In this document: one piece after another, positions 1 through 7,545 of the stretch
Position numbering within the stretch: the first letter of the stretch is position 1
Layout: each line of letters starts with the position of its first letter
Source of the DNA: Thermoflavifilum sp.
Lineage (GTDB): Bacteria; Bacteroidota; Bacteroidia; Chitinophagales; Chitinophagaceae
Reading direction: 5' to 3'
Length of the DNA stretch: 16,681 nucleotides
Assembly (NCBI GenBank): GCA_019683625.1
Contig: JADGHY010000016.1
Location: 1 to 16,681, forward strand
Made by a program: the position numbers and the translations under genes
Notes under the pieces: model-generated
Seen by the model: only the letters and a program-made list of their open reading frames with translations
Told to the model about the DNA's origin: nothing
The model's database searches: none

Positions 1-2490
1 TCCATGCGAGGGCTCAGCTTATCCCAGCCGCTGCCCTCAGAGGTTCAGCTGGTGCGGGAAGCCCGGCGAGGATTGGACTATGCCCGCAATGCCGGCTGGA
101 AAGCTGCCCATGGCGATGTGGTCTTGTTCGTTGACGACGATGTAGAGGTGCATCCTCGGGTCATCCACTTTGTACGAGAAGCCTTTGCCCGGGACTGTGA
201 AGTACATGCCCTTACCGGCCTGGTATTGCCCGCAGCACTGGATACCCTTGCCCAACGCGTCTTTGAAGCGTATTGGGGTTTTCAGCGAGGATTTCTTCCC
301 AGACTTTTTACCGGCGAAACCATAGATCGGGAGGGGAAAAAATGGGTTCCTGTCTGGGAAATAGGTGCCGGCGCCTGCATGGCCTTTCGGCGTACGGTGC
401 TGGAGGGTTGCGGCGGCTTTGATCAACGCCTCGATGCAGGTGCTGCCGGCTGCAATGGCGACACTGAGCTTTGGTACAGGCTATTGGTGCAGGATTTTAC
501 CATCTGTTATGAACCTAAAGCCGTAGTTTTCCATCATCACCGGGCCAGCCTGAGCGAGCTGCACCGTCAAATTTTCTCTTATCTGCGAGGTTTTACCACG
601 GCCCTGCTCATCAGCTACCAACAATTCCGCCGGAAGGCCGACCTGCAGCACCTCACCCACACCCTGCCCCTTCATTACCTGCGCACCGGAGCCAAAGCTC
701 TCCGCCGCCGCTTTCATCCACCCTACAACACCTGGCCAGCCGAAACCTTAGGCTACGCAGCAGGATGGATATATTTTTTCCGGACCCGAAACAAAACGCC
801 CTATCCGGAGCCGTCGAAACCTATTGTGCTTTCATCCCCTTCGCCACACCCGCTCGTATCCGTCATCATCACCTGTTATCAACAGGCGCATTATCTGCCA
901 GAGGCCATCCAAAGCGTCTTGCAGCAAACCTACCCGCAGGTGGAATGCCTGGTCGTAGATGACGGATCAACAGACCATACCGCGCAGGTAGCCCGTCAGT
1001 TTCCGGGAATTCGTTACCTCTACCAGACCCGGCAAGGATTGGCAGCTGCCCGCAATACCGGCATTTGCCATGCCCGGGGCGAATGGATTATTTTCCTGGA
1101 TGCTGACGACTGGCTTTATCCTGCCGCAGTGGAAACACAACTCAGGCATGCCAGGCTTCACCCACACGCAGCCCTCATCACCGGGCATCACGATAAAGTT
1201 TCCGAAGACGGCTCTCTGCTCAAAAACTGGGAACCTGCCGAAGCACCCACAGATACCGAAGATGGGCATCTTCGGGTGGAAACTGCCCTGCTGCAAGGCA
1301 ACTACATTGGCATGCATGCCGCAGTGTGCTACCGCAGAGCAGTATTCCGCTACCTTCGATTTGACCGTAGCCTTCGGGCTGCAGAAGATTATGATTTGTA
1401 CCTGCGTGCAGCCAGGCTGTTTTGCATACATAGCCATCTGGAACGCATTGCAGCTTATCGCCTGCACAAGCAAAATATGTCGAACCGGATTGGCTACATG
1501 GTACAGCAGGTATTGCATGTGCTGCGCCGCCATCATCAACGCTGGCCTTCTCTTCAACTTCAGGTTCCTTATGCTGCGGGTAAACGCATCTGGGAGACCT
1601 ATTATGCCCAGGAGTTGCTCAGGAGGCTGCAATTCCCTTATTTTTATGGAAAATACGCCTTCTCGATGGCCGAGTTAAGCCTGTGCCTGCACCGGATACC
1701 CCGGGCCTTCCTGCGAGAAGTGATAGTCAAGTTGTTGCAAAAAAGCCATCACATGATTAATTCCGCAGGCCTTGCAAGAAAATGGCGTCGTCCGCGAGTT
1801 TTTCGCCCATCCTGGGTTGCCGCTTATGTGCCGCCAAAGGGAAAATTAAAGTGGGGCGATCTGCGCCAGACAAGGCCTTTTAGTGCCCGGTTCGGATTCG
1901 ACAGGGGTCGACCGGTAGATCGGTATTATATTGAACAATTTCTCCAACACTATTGTCATCTCATCCGCGGTCATGTGCTGGAAATTGGTGACAACACCTA
2001 CACCCGCCGGTTTGGGGGTGATCGGGTGACCCGAAGCGAGGTGTTGCATGTGCGAAATGAACATCCGGGGGTAACAATTGTAGGGGATCTTTGCCAACGG
2101 CTTCCCCTCCCCGATGGTTTACTGGATACGATTATCCTTACCCAAACCTTGCACCTGCTGGAAACCCCGGAACGAGCTATTGCCGAATGCCATCGCCTGC
2201 TCAAGTCCGGCGGTGCCCTGCTTATCACCGTGCCCGGCATCAGCGCTATTGACCACGACGAATGGAGAGACAACTGGCAGGGCTCCTATACTGCCGTGTC
2301 GCTCAAACGCCTGTTGTGTACATGCTTTGCACCCGAACACCTCAACTTGCATACCTATGGCAACGTGTTGGCCGCTACTGCATTTTTATACGGACTGGCT
2401 GATGATGAACTCTCTACGGCTGAGAAAAACGACCATGATCCGCATTACCCGGTCATCATCGCTGCTTGTGCCATTCATTCATCCCGATAA
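1..2490 (+). CDS. Multidomain GT2-GT2-methyltransferase protein, 5' end missing
   Basis: The frame is open to the left edge, so the gene starts outside the window; residues are counted from the ATG at base 4, which is probably internal. Residues 20-230 are the C-terminal part of a family 2 glycosyltransferase: GLDYARN, then GDVVLFVDDDVEV with the metal-binding DDD at 44-46, then GGFD and a GDTEL acceptor-site motif near 152-156. Residues 283-520 are a complete second GT2 domain, with VSVIITCY, VVDDGSTD (317-324), the DADD motif at 366-369 and AEDYDLYLR. Residues 640-825 are a class I SAM-dependent methyltransferase-like domain with VLEIGDN (658-664) and LLKSGGALLITVPG. The expected role is adding two sugars and perhaps methylating a cytoplasmic glycan or lipid-linked intermediate. 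The deacetylase gene begins 12 bp downstream. Domain calls are firm; donor and acceptor sugars cannot be read from sequence. Confidence 0.9.
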   Translation, partial: SMRGLSLSQPLPSEVQLVREARRGLDYARNAGWKAAHGDVVLFVDDDVEVHPRVIHFVREAFARDCEVHALTGLVLPAALDTLAQRVFEAYWGFQRGFLPRLFTGETIDREGKKWVPVWEIGAGACMAFRRTVLEGCGGFDQRLDAGAAGCNGDTELWYRLLVQDFTICYEPKAVVFHHHRASLSELHRQIFSYLRGFTTALLISYQQFRRKADLQHLTHTLPLHYLRTGAKALRRRFHPPYNTWPAETLGYAAGWIYFFRTRNKTPYPEPSKPIVLSSPSPHPLVSVIITCYQQAHYLPEAIQSVLQQTYPQVECLVVDDGSTDHTAQVARQFPGIRYLYQTRQGLAAARNTGICHARGEWIIFLDADDWLYPAAVETQLRHARLHPHAALITGHHDKVSEDGSLLKNWEPAEAPTDTEDGHLRVETALLQGNYIGMHAAVCYRRAVFRYLRFDRSLRAAEDYDLYLRAARLFCIHSHLERIAAYRLHKQNMSNRIGYMVQQVLHVLRRHHQRWPSLQLQVPYAAGKRIWETYYAQELLRRLQFPYFYGKYAFSMAELSLCLHRIPRAFLREVIVKLLQKSHHMINSAGLARKWRRPRVFRPSWVAAYVPPKGKLKWGDLRQTRPFSARFGFDRGRPVDRYYIEQFLQHYCHLIRGHVLEIGDNTYTRRFGGDRVTRSEVLHVRNEHPGVTIVGDLCQRLPLPDGLLDTIILTQTLHLLETPERAIAECHRLLKSGGALLITVPGISAIDHDEWRDNWQGSYTAVSLKRLLCTCFAPEHLNLHTYGNVLAATAFLYGLADDELSTAEKNDHDPHYPVIIAACAIHSSR

Positions 2491-2502
2491 ATCCAATGTG
2501 TT

Positions 2503-3510
2503 ATGTTCAGTAAACTATTTTCCCGAACCAATCAACACCCTAACGTTTCTCCGCCTTTCCGGCTCAACGGCATCATCCTCATGTATCACCATATTGGTCA
2601 GGTACATGCATCTGACCCATGGAATATGTGTGTGGATCTCCCCGCTTTTGAAGAGCAGCTGAATATGTTGTGCACTGCTTACCAGGTGAGGCCATTGATT
2701 GATTTATTGAAACCTGGCGGAGAAGCCTCCGAGAAGCCCACGGTTTACCTGAGTTTTGACGATGGCTATTTGGAACACTATACCGAAGTATTCCCCCTGC
2801 TGCAACGCTTTCAGCTGCCTGGCACCTTTTTTATTCCTTCGGTGTATTTAGCCGAACAGGCTTCGCTCTGCTGGTGGGAAGTGGTTGATCACGTGTTTCT
2901 GGATCATGACCCTATTCCAAGCCTGAAGGGCATTTTACCCGGCCCCGATGTATTTGATGAACAGGCCAGGATGAGCCTGCTGGTGACCGAACAAACCAAC
3001 GATGAGATGTTTGCCTATCACGCCTGGCACAATCGCATGAAGGCCAATCCACATCGCCAGCAACGCTGGGCGGCTGCTTTGCTCAAAAAATGTGGACATA
3101 CGGCAGAAGTATTGCCCCGGATGCTGTCTGAAGCCCAGATCCGTGAGATGGCACAAAGTCCGTATGTAACCATTGGCGGCCATGGCCTTCGCCATCAGGT
3201 GCTGGGCCTGCTGCCGCGCCGCAAACAATGGAAGGAAATTGTAGAGAATAAAAAACATCTGGAAACCCTTACGGGCAAGCCGGTGGAGGTGTTTGCCTAT
3301 CCCCACGGGCATTACAATGAGATCACACCCGATTTGGTAAAACAAGCAGGTTACCGCCTGGCTTGCACCACCGCCGCCGAGTTAGATAATCCGGCTATCA
3401 CGGCCTATGAAATTCCGCGGCTTTGGGCACGCAACTGGACAGCTGAGGAGCTGCATCTGCTGCTTGAAAAACTATTCCAGCAAATCCAGGCCGCCCATCT
3501 GCAACGGTAA
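2503..3510 (+). CDS. Polysaccharide deacetylase family protein (NodB homology domain)
   Basis: A 335-residue carbohydrate esterase family 4-like protein, expected to remove N- or O-acetyl groups from a sugar polymer or lipid-linked glycan using a divalent metal. Visible motifs are IILMYHHIG near 24-32, the catalytic SFDDG at 84-88 (Asp86 as putative base, Asp87 as metal ligand), the metal-binding HGLRH at 227-231, and FAYPHG at 264-269. A roughly 90-residue stretch between motifs 1 and 2 (about 122-215) is longer than in minimal NodB domains and contains CWWEVVDH; such insertions occur in deacetylases found beside glycosyltransferases. There is no signal peptide or membrane segment, so it probably acts in the cytoplasm. 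The start lies 12 bp after the preceding stop and has no Shine-Dalgarno sequence. Its position inside a glycosyltransferase run implies it edits the same glycan. Confidence 0.9.
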   Translation: MFSKLFSRTNQHPNVSPPFRLNGIILMYHHIGQVHASDPWNMCVDLPAFEEQLNMLCTAYQVRPLIDLLKPGGEASEKPTVYLSFDDGYLEHYTEVFPLLQRFQLPGTFFIPSVYLAEQASLCWWEVVDHVFLDHDPIPSLKGILPGPDVFDEQARMSLLVTEQTNDEMFAYHAWHNRMKANPHRQQRWAAALLKKCGHTAEVLPRMLSEAQIREMAQSPYVTIGGHGLRHQVLGLLPRRKQWKEIVENKKHLETLTGKPVEVFAYPHGHYNEITPDLVKQAGYRLACTTAAELDNPAITAYEIPRLWARNWTAEELHLLLEKLFQQIQAAHLQR

Positions 3511-3532
3511 AACGCTTTCTCTATCTACTCCT

Positions 3533-4438
3533 ATGCAGCCAGCCCAACCTCTTATTTCGGTGTTGATGCCTTATTACCAGACAGTTGATTTTCTGGAAGA
3601 AGCTATCCACAGTGTCATGGCCCAGACCTATAGGGAGTGGGAACTTCTGCTCATTGACGATGGCGCCACAGACGGCAGCCAGGAAATAGCCCGGCACTGG
3701 GCTGAGACATATCCGGATCGGATTCGGCTCCTCACTCATCCCGACGGAGGCCACCATGGCCTGCCCGCTACCCGCAACCTGGGACTTGCCCAGGCCAAAG
3801 GTGCTTACACTGCCCTGCTCGATGCCGATGATGTGTGGCTGCCGGAAAAACTTGAACACCAGATAACACTGGCCACCCGCTATCCACACTGCGCCTTATT
3901 TGGAGAGGCATCGCTTTATTGGTACAGCTGGCAGCACACCGGTGGAACCGATACCCTTATTTATCCGGGCATCACCCTGGATGAACCTATCGATCCGCCC
4001 CGTGCGGCGCTGGAACTCTATCCCCTGGGAACAGGAGCCGCTCCCTGCCCCAGCAGCCTGCTGATGAACACCGCTGTACTCCGTGAGTTGGGAGGCTTTG
4101 AGACCGCTTTTTCGGGTCCTTACATGGTCTATGAAGACCAGGCCCTGTTGGCAAAATTTTACCTGCAAAAAACCGTATTCTTCTCCTCCAGTTGCCTGAA
4201 TCGCTATCGCCAACGCCCCCAATCCCTTGTGAGTGAGCTTCATCAACGCCAGAATTATTGGCAAATCCACCGTTATTTTCTGAAATGGCTGGAACAATAT
4301 GTCCATACCCATTGCCCTGATCCTGATCCCCGCATCTTGCAGGCCATCCGCCGGGCCAAACGAAAGAGCAGCATCTGGCAGAGGGCCTTGCAACAGGTTA
4401 GGGCGGTGTTGAGTGTCCATGCATCCGCAAAAGGATAA
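3533..4438 (+). CDS. Family 2 glycosyltransferase (GT-A fold)
   Basis: A 301-residue single-domain inverting glycosyltransferase. The N-terminus runs directly into LISVLMPYYQ (7-16), followed by LLIDDGATDGS (39-49) for nucleotide-sugar binding, LPATRNLGLAQAKG (77-90), and the metal-binding DADD at 97-100. The acceptor half contains GGFE and a YEDQ motif that supplies the usual general-base acid. The frame also extends 42 codons upstream into the deacetylase gene, but this ATG was chosen because the GT2 domain starts at once and the start then sits 22 bp after the deacetylase stop. The next gene begins 3 bp after this one ends. It probably transfers a hexose or similar sugar to a growing glycan on the inner face of the membrane; the sugar is not predictable. 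Confidence 0.9.
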   Translation: MQPAQPLISVLMPYYQTVDFLEEAIHSVMAQTYREWELLLIDDGATDGSQEIARHWAETYPDRIRLLTHPDGGHHGLPATRNLGLAQAKGAYTALLDADDVWLPEKLEHQITLATRYPHCALFGEASLYWYSWQHTGGTDTLIYPGITLDEPIDPPRAALELYPLGTGAAPCPSSLLMNTAVLRELGGFETAFSGPYMVYEDQALLAKFYLQKTVFFSSSCLNRYRQRPQSLVSELHQRQNYWQIHRYFLKWLEQYVHTHCPDPDPRILQAIRRAKRKSSIWQRALQQVRAVLSVHASAKG

Positions 4439-4441
4439 ACT

Positions 4442-5392
4442 ATGCCTGTAAGTATCATCATGCCGGTGTACAACGGCGCCCGTTATTTGGAACAAGCCAT
4501 CAGCAGTGTGCTGGGCCAGTCATACCGCGATTTTGAGCTGATTATCCTCAACGACGGCTCAACGGACCAAACCCTGTCTATCTGCGAAAAATTTGCTGCC
4601 GATCCGCGCATTCGCATCGTAGATCATGCCACAAAAGCCGGCATCACCGCAAGGCTTAACGAAGGCATAGCCTTGGCTCAATATGAATGGATAGCCCGCA
4701 TGGACGCCGACGACATCTGCCACCCATGGCGACTTGCCAAGCAGATGCGCTATATGGAGGCTCATCCCGGCTGTGCAATGGTCACCAGCTGGGTGCATCT
4801 GATTGACGAAGAGGGCCGATACCTCCGGACGGAAGGCATACCGGCCGCCTACCTGTATTACACCCTGCACTTTGAATGCTGCATTTTTCATCCGGCTGTC
4901 CTTTTGCAACGTAAGGCCGTGGAAGCCATTGCAGGCTATCGCCTTCCTTTTGCCGAAGACTACGACTTGTTTGTCCGGCTCATGAAACGGTTTCCTATTG
5001 GCGGTATAGACGAACCCTTGCTCAGCTATCGGATTCACAATAAAAGCCTGCATCGCCATCTCCATCCCCGGGAATACACCGAAAGCTCCATCCAGGTATG
5101 GCAACAGACCTGGCTTTCCGTATATCCCCAACTTCCTCCCGACCGCTATAGGCTTGCCTTCCAATATGATTATCACGCATTAACCGATGCAGCAGATAGC
5201 CGGGAATGCCTGGCCTGGCTGGATCGTTTTTCTCTGGCACTGCTGCATTTAGACAATCCTAACCGGGTGATACCCGATATGCTCTACATTTGGTCGTACA
5301 AGCGCAACCTGATGATGAAGCAAATGGCGGAACAGTTTTCTGGCCGGCAGCTGTTCAAGCGACGCCAACATGCCTTGTGTGCACCATGTTAA
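4442..5392 (+). CDS. Family 2 glycosyltransferase (GT-A fold)
   Basis: A 316-residue GT2 enzyme that begins with the domain itself: VSIIMPVYNGARYLEQA at 3-19, IILNDGSTD at 34-42, and DADD at 88-91. A FAEDYDLFVRL motif (170-180) carries the putative catalytic acidic pair Glu172-Asp173. The C-terminal third is basic and aromatic, with no clear membrane span. An AAGGA-like stretch at 4431-4435, inside the end of the previous gene and 6 bp from the ATG, could act as a ribosome binding site; most other starts here have none. Three bases separate it from the upstream glycosyltransferase, so the two are very likely co-transcribed and may be translationally coupled. The family call is firm and the specificity unknown. 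Confidence 0.91.
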   Translation: MPVSIIMPVYNGARYLEQAISSVLGQSYRDFELIILNDGSTDQTLSICEKFAADPRIRIVDHATKAGITARLNEGIALAQYEWIARMDADDICHPWRLAKQMRYMEAHPGCAMVTSWVHLIDEEGRYLRTEGIPAAYLYYTLHFECCIFHPAVLLQRKAVEAIAGYRLPFAEDYDLFVRLMKRFPIGGIDEPLLSYRIHNKSLHRHLHPREYTESSIQVWQQTWLSVYPQLPPDRYRLAFQYDYHALTDAADSRECLAWLDRFSLALLHLDNPNRVIPDMLYIWSYKRNLMMKQMAEQFSGRQLFKRRQHALCAPC

Positions 5393-5423
5393 CCCAATTT
5401 TCTATGACATAAAACCTGGTATC

Positions 5424-6425
5424 ATGAGACCCGACCCTTCATCTTTTACCCGTACCCCACAGCAGCCGCCACCCATACCACCCGTGCAAGCCACTCCGTT
5501 CAGATGGTCGGTGATGATACCGGTATACAACTGCGCTTCATACCTAGCCCAAACATTGGAAAGCGTACTTATCCAGGCATTGCCTCCTGATGAAATGCAG
5601 ATTGAAGTGCTTGACGATGCCAGCACAGATGCCGATGTTGAAAAGCTGGTTTTTGAAATAGGAAAAGGAAGGGTGCATTATTTCCGGCAACCCCAAAATG
5701 TCGGGAGCCTGCATAACTTCAACACAGCTCTTTGCCGGGCAATGGGTGAATACGTGCATCTGTTGCACGGCGATGATGTGGTCTTGCCCGGATTTTACAA
5801 GGAAATTGCCCAACTCTTTCAATGCTTTCCGGAGGCTGGCATGGCCTTTTGCCGGTATCTGTACCTGGATGAGGCGGGCAAAGTGCTTTATCCGGCCGAA
5901 TTAGAAGCAGAAAAGCCCGGATTGCTCAGCCATTGGCTGGAAAGGCTTGCTGCCCGGCAAAGGGTGCAAACTCCTGCGGTGGTGGTGAAGCGTCGGTTAT
6001 ATGAACAATTAGGCGGTTTTTATGGCGTCCATTACGGAGAAGACTGGATGATGTGGATTCGCATAGCTCAGCAGTTTCCGGTAGCCTATTCTCCGGTTCT
6101 CCGTGCGGCTTATCGCCGCCATATTCATTCCATATCCGGTCGGACAGCCCGCAGCGGTGCGGATATGCGGGATATCCGGTACGTGATCCGATGGATGAAG
6201 CGTGGGGCAGGACTCCCTGCAGCGCTTTACCGGCGCACCATGCCACAAGCCCGCCGATTTTATGCCCATTATGCCCTCCAAACGGCTCACCAGCTCTGGC
6301 ACCAGCGCGCGGGAATCCGTGCCACGCTGGCTCAGCTCCGGCAGGCCTGTCTATTGCACCCTGGCAGCTTGCTGCATGCCTATGCCTGGAAACTTTATGT
6401 GAAAATCTTATGCCAGCTCCACTGA
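5424..6425 (+). CDS. Family 2 glycosyltransferase with proline-rich N-terminal leader
   Basis: A 333-residue GT2 protein. A 26-residue leader rich in Pro, Gln and Thr (TPQQPPPIPP at 11-20) precedes the domain WSVMIPVYNCASYL. Nucleotide binding is marked by LDDASTDAD (63-71). The metal site reads LHGDD (114-118), so His-Gly replaces the usual Asp-Ala while the last two aspartates remain. YGEDWMMWIRIA supplies the acidic acceptor motif. An in-frame ATG at 5370 would add 18 residues and overlap the previous gene by 23 bp; 5424 is preferred because the extra residues have no domain content and it leaves a normal 31 bp gap. The following gene overlaps this one by 16 bp. Substrate unknown. Confidence 0.87.
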   Translation: MRPDPSSFTRTPQQPPPIPPVQATPFRWSVMIPVYNCASYLAQTLESVLIQALPPDEMQIEVLDDASTDADVEKLVFEIGKGRVHYFRQPQNVGSLHNFNTALCRAMGEYVHLLHGDDVVLPGFYKEIAQLFQCFPEAGMAFCRYLYLDEAGKVLYPAELEAEKPGLLSHWLERLAARQRVQTPAVVVKRRLYEQLGGFYGVHYGEDWMMWIRIAQQFPVAYSPVLRAAYRRHIHSISGRTARSGADMRDIRYVIRWMKRGAGLPAALYRRTMPQARRFYAHYALQTAHQLWHQRAGIRATLAQLRQACLLHPGSLLHAYAWKLYVKILCQLH

Positions 6426-7447
6426 TTTCCGGCATCTCCATCTTGATGTGCTGCCACAACAGCGCGGGTAGGCTTGATTTTTCCCTGAAGCATCTGGCAG
6501 CCCTTGATGTCCCCGATGGCCTGGCCGTGGAGCTGGTGCTGGTTGATAATGCCTCCACAGATCAGACCCGCACGGTGGCCGAACAATTCTGGGCAAACCA
6601 TGGCCGTCCGTTTCCTTTAATCGTCCTGCAAGAACCCCGCCTGGGCTTGTCTTATGCCCGCATGACCGGCATCATGGCAGCGCATCATGACTATGTGTTG
6701 AGCTGTGATGACGACAATGGCATGCCTCCAGCTTATCTCAGGCAATTGGTGGATATCCTACGGCGTTTGGCCTCCTATCGGCCGCAGATTGCCATGTTGG
6801 GTGGGCAAGGTGTGCCGCTGTTCGAAACAACTCCTCCCCGATGGGCTTTGCAGTTTCATATGTTTGGATGCGGCCCGCAAGGCCCGCAGTCGGGCCCGGT
6901 GAACCAACTTTATGGAGCCGGCAGCCTGATTTTTCGGCCTGCTTTCATGCGGCTTTATCATGCGGGATTCAGGTGGCTGCTCACCGACCGCCAAGGCACT
7001 CACCTCAGCTCAGGAGGAGATTACGAGCTTTGTGGCGCATTTCGCGCCGCAGGATATGCCCTTTGGTATGAAGAGGAGCTGCGCTTCTGGCATTTCATCC
7101 CTGCCCAAAGACTTTCGATAACCTATTACCAGCAATTCATCCGGGAAGCTTCTGAGGCGGAAAACATTTTGCTCCTTTACCGTGCCCTGCCCGCTCTGAG
7201 CAGATTTCCAAGCTGGCTCATCCGCTGGCTTGCTTTCAGGGAAGCTATCTATCATCTGAAACAAATCCTCATCCTGATCTTTCGTTCCCTTCGCCAGTCA
7301 GCAGATCTGCAACAACTGCAACAGCTGCGGATAGCCTACCACCGCAAAAGAATCTTCCAGCTTTTGCACATCTCCCAAACCCATCAACATAACTGGCCCC
7401 AGCTGATAAGCTGGTATCAAAAGCTGACATCAGGAAAAACAGGATAA
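6410..7447 (+). CDS. Family 2 glycosyltransferase, last gene of the glycan cluster
   Basis: A 345-residue GT2 protein. ISILMCCHNSAGRL (9-22) opens the domain, followed by LVLVDNASTDQT (42-53), a GLSYAR motif near 79-84, and the acidic cluster CDDDN (99-103) as the metal site. SSGGDYELCGAF in the middle of the protein resembles the acidic acceptor motif of the first domain at the left edge of the window. A hydrophobic stretch near LKQILILIFRSL may contact the membrane. The frame is open far upstream inside the previous gene, but the ATG at 6410 places the domain at the N-terminus and gives a 16 bp overlap with that gene, consistent with translational coupling. It closes the plus-strand glycan operon. 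Family confident, substrate unknown. Confidence 0.89.
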   Translation: MPAPLISGISILMCCHNSAGRLDFSLKHLAALDVPDGLAVELVLVDNASTDQTRTVAEQFWANHGRPFPLIVLQEPRLGLSYARMTGIMAAHHDYVLSCDDDNGMPPAYLRQLVDILRRLASYRPQIAMLGGQGVPLFETTPPRWALQFHMFGCGPQGPQSGPVNQLYGAGSLIFRPAFMRLYHAGFRWLLTDRQGTHLSSGGDYELCGAFRAAGYALWYEEELRFWHFIPAQRLSITYYQQFIREASEAENILLLYRALPALSRFPSWLIRWLAFREAIYHLKQILILIFRSLRQSADLQQLQQLRIAYHRKRIFQLLHISQTHQHNWPQLISWYQKLTSGKTG

Positions 7448-7471
7448 GCGAAGGCTGATAAAGCTATACCA

Positions 7472-7501
7472 AATTTTTCCGGGAGAACTTCGGGAAATTT
7501 T
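7472..7501 (+). terminator. Imperfect hairpin, possible terminator of the glycan operon
   Basis: Starting 24 bp after the last glycosyltransferase stop, TTTCC (7476-7480) pairs with GGAAA (7493-7497). After one mismatch the stem continues as GGA/TTC (one G-T pair) around a GAAC loop. The sequence after it is T-rich (TTTTGTTATTAT). The stem is short and interrupted, so this is only a plausible intrinsic terminator, and it could equally be chance structure. Confidence 0.3.
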
Positions 7502-7545
7502 GTTATTATCGTGGCCGGATCTATTCACCATTAAATTCCACTACC

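Noticed and set aside
967..1678. Open frames of about 200 codons on both strands inside the multidomain glycosyltransferase gene
   Set aside because: They lie within the second GT2 domain, whose motifs are intact in the main frame, and their products show no domain features.
3407..3532. Upstream extension of the glycosyltransferase starting at 3533
   Set aside because: The extra 42 codons overlap the deacetylase C-terminus, and the GT2 domain begins immediately at the later ATG.
6053..6409. Upstream extension of the last glycosyltransferase
   Set aside because: These 119 codons overlap the preceding gene in another frame, are rich in Pro, Ser and Cys with no domain, and the GT2 fold starts right after the ATG at 6410.
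7498..7530. Possible Bacteroidota promoter (TTTTG, 19 bp, then TATTCACC) before the NupG-like permease
   Set aside because: Only the TA of the TAnnTTTG element matches, so the evidence is too weak to list as a promoter.
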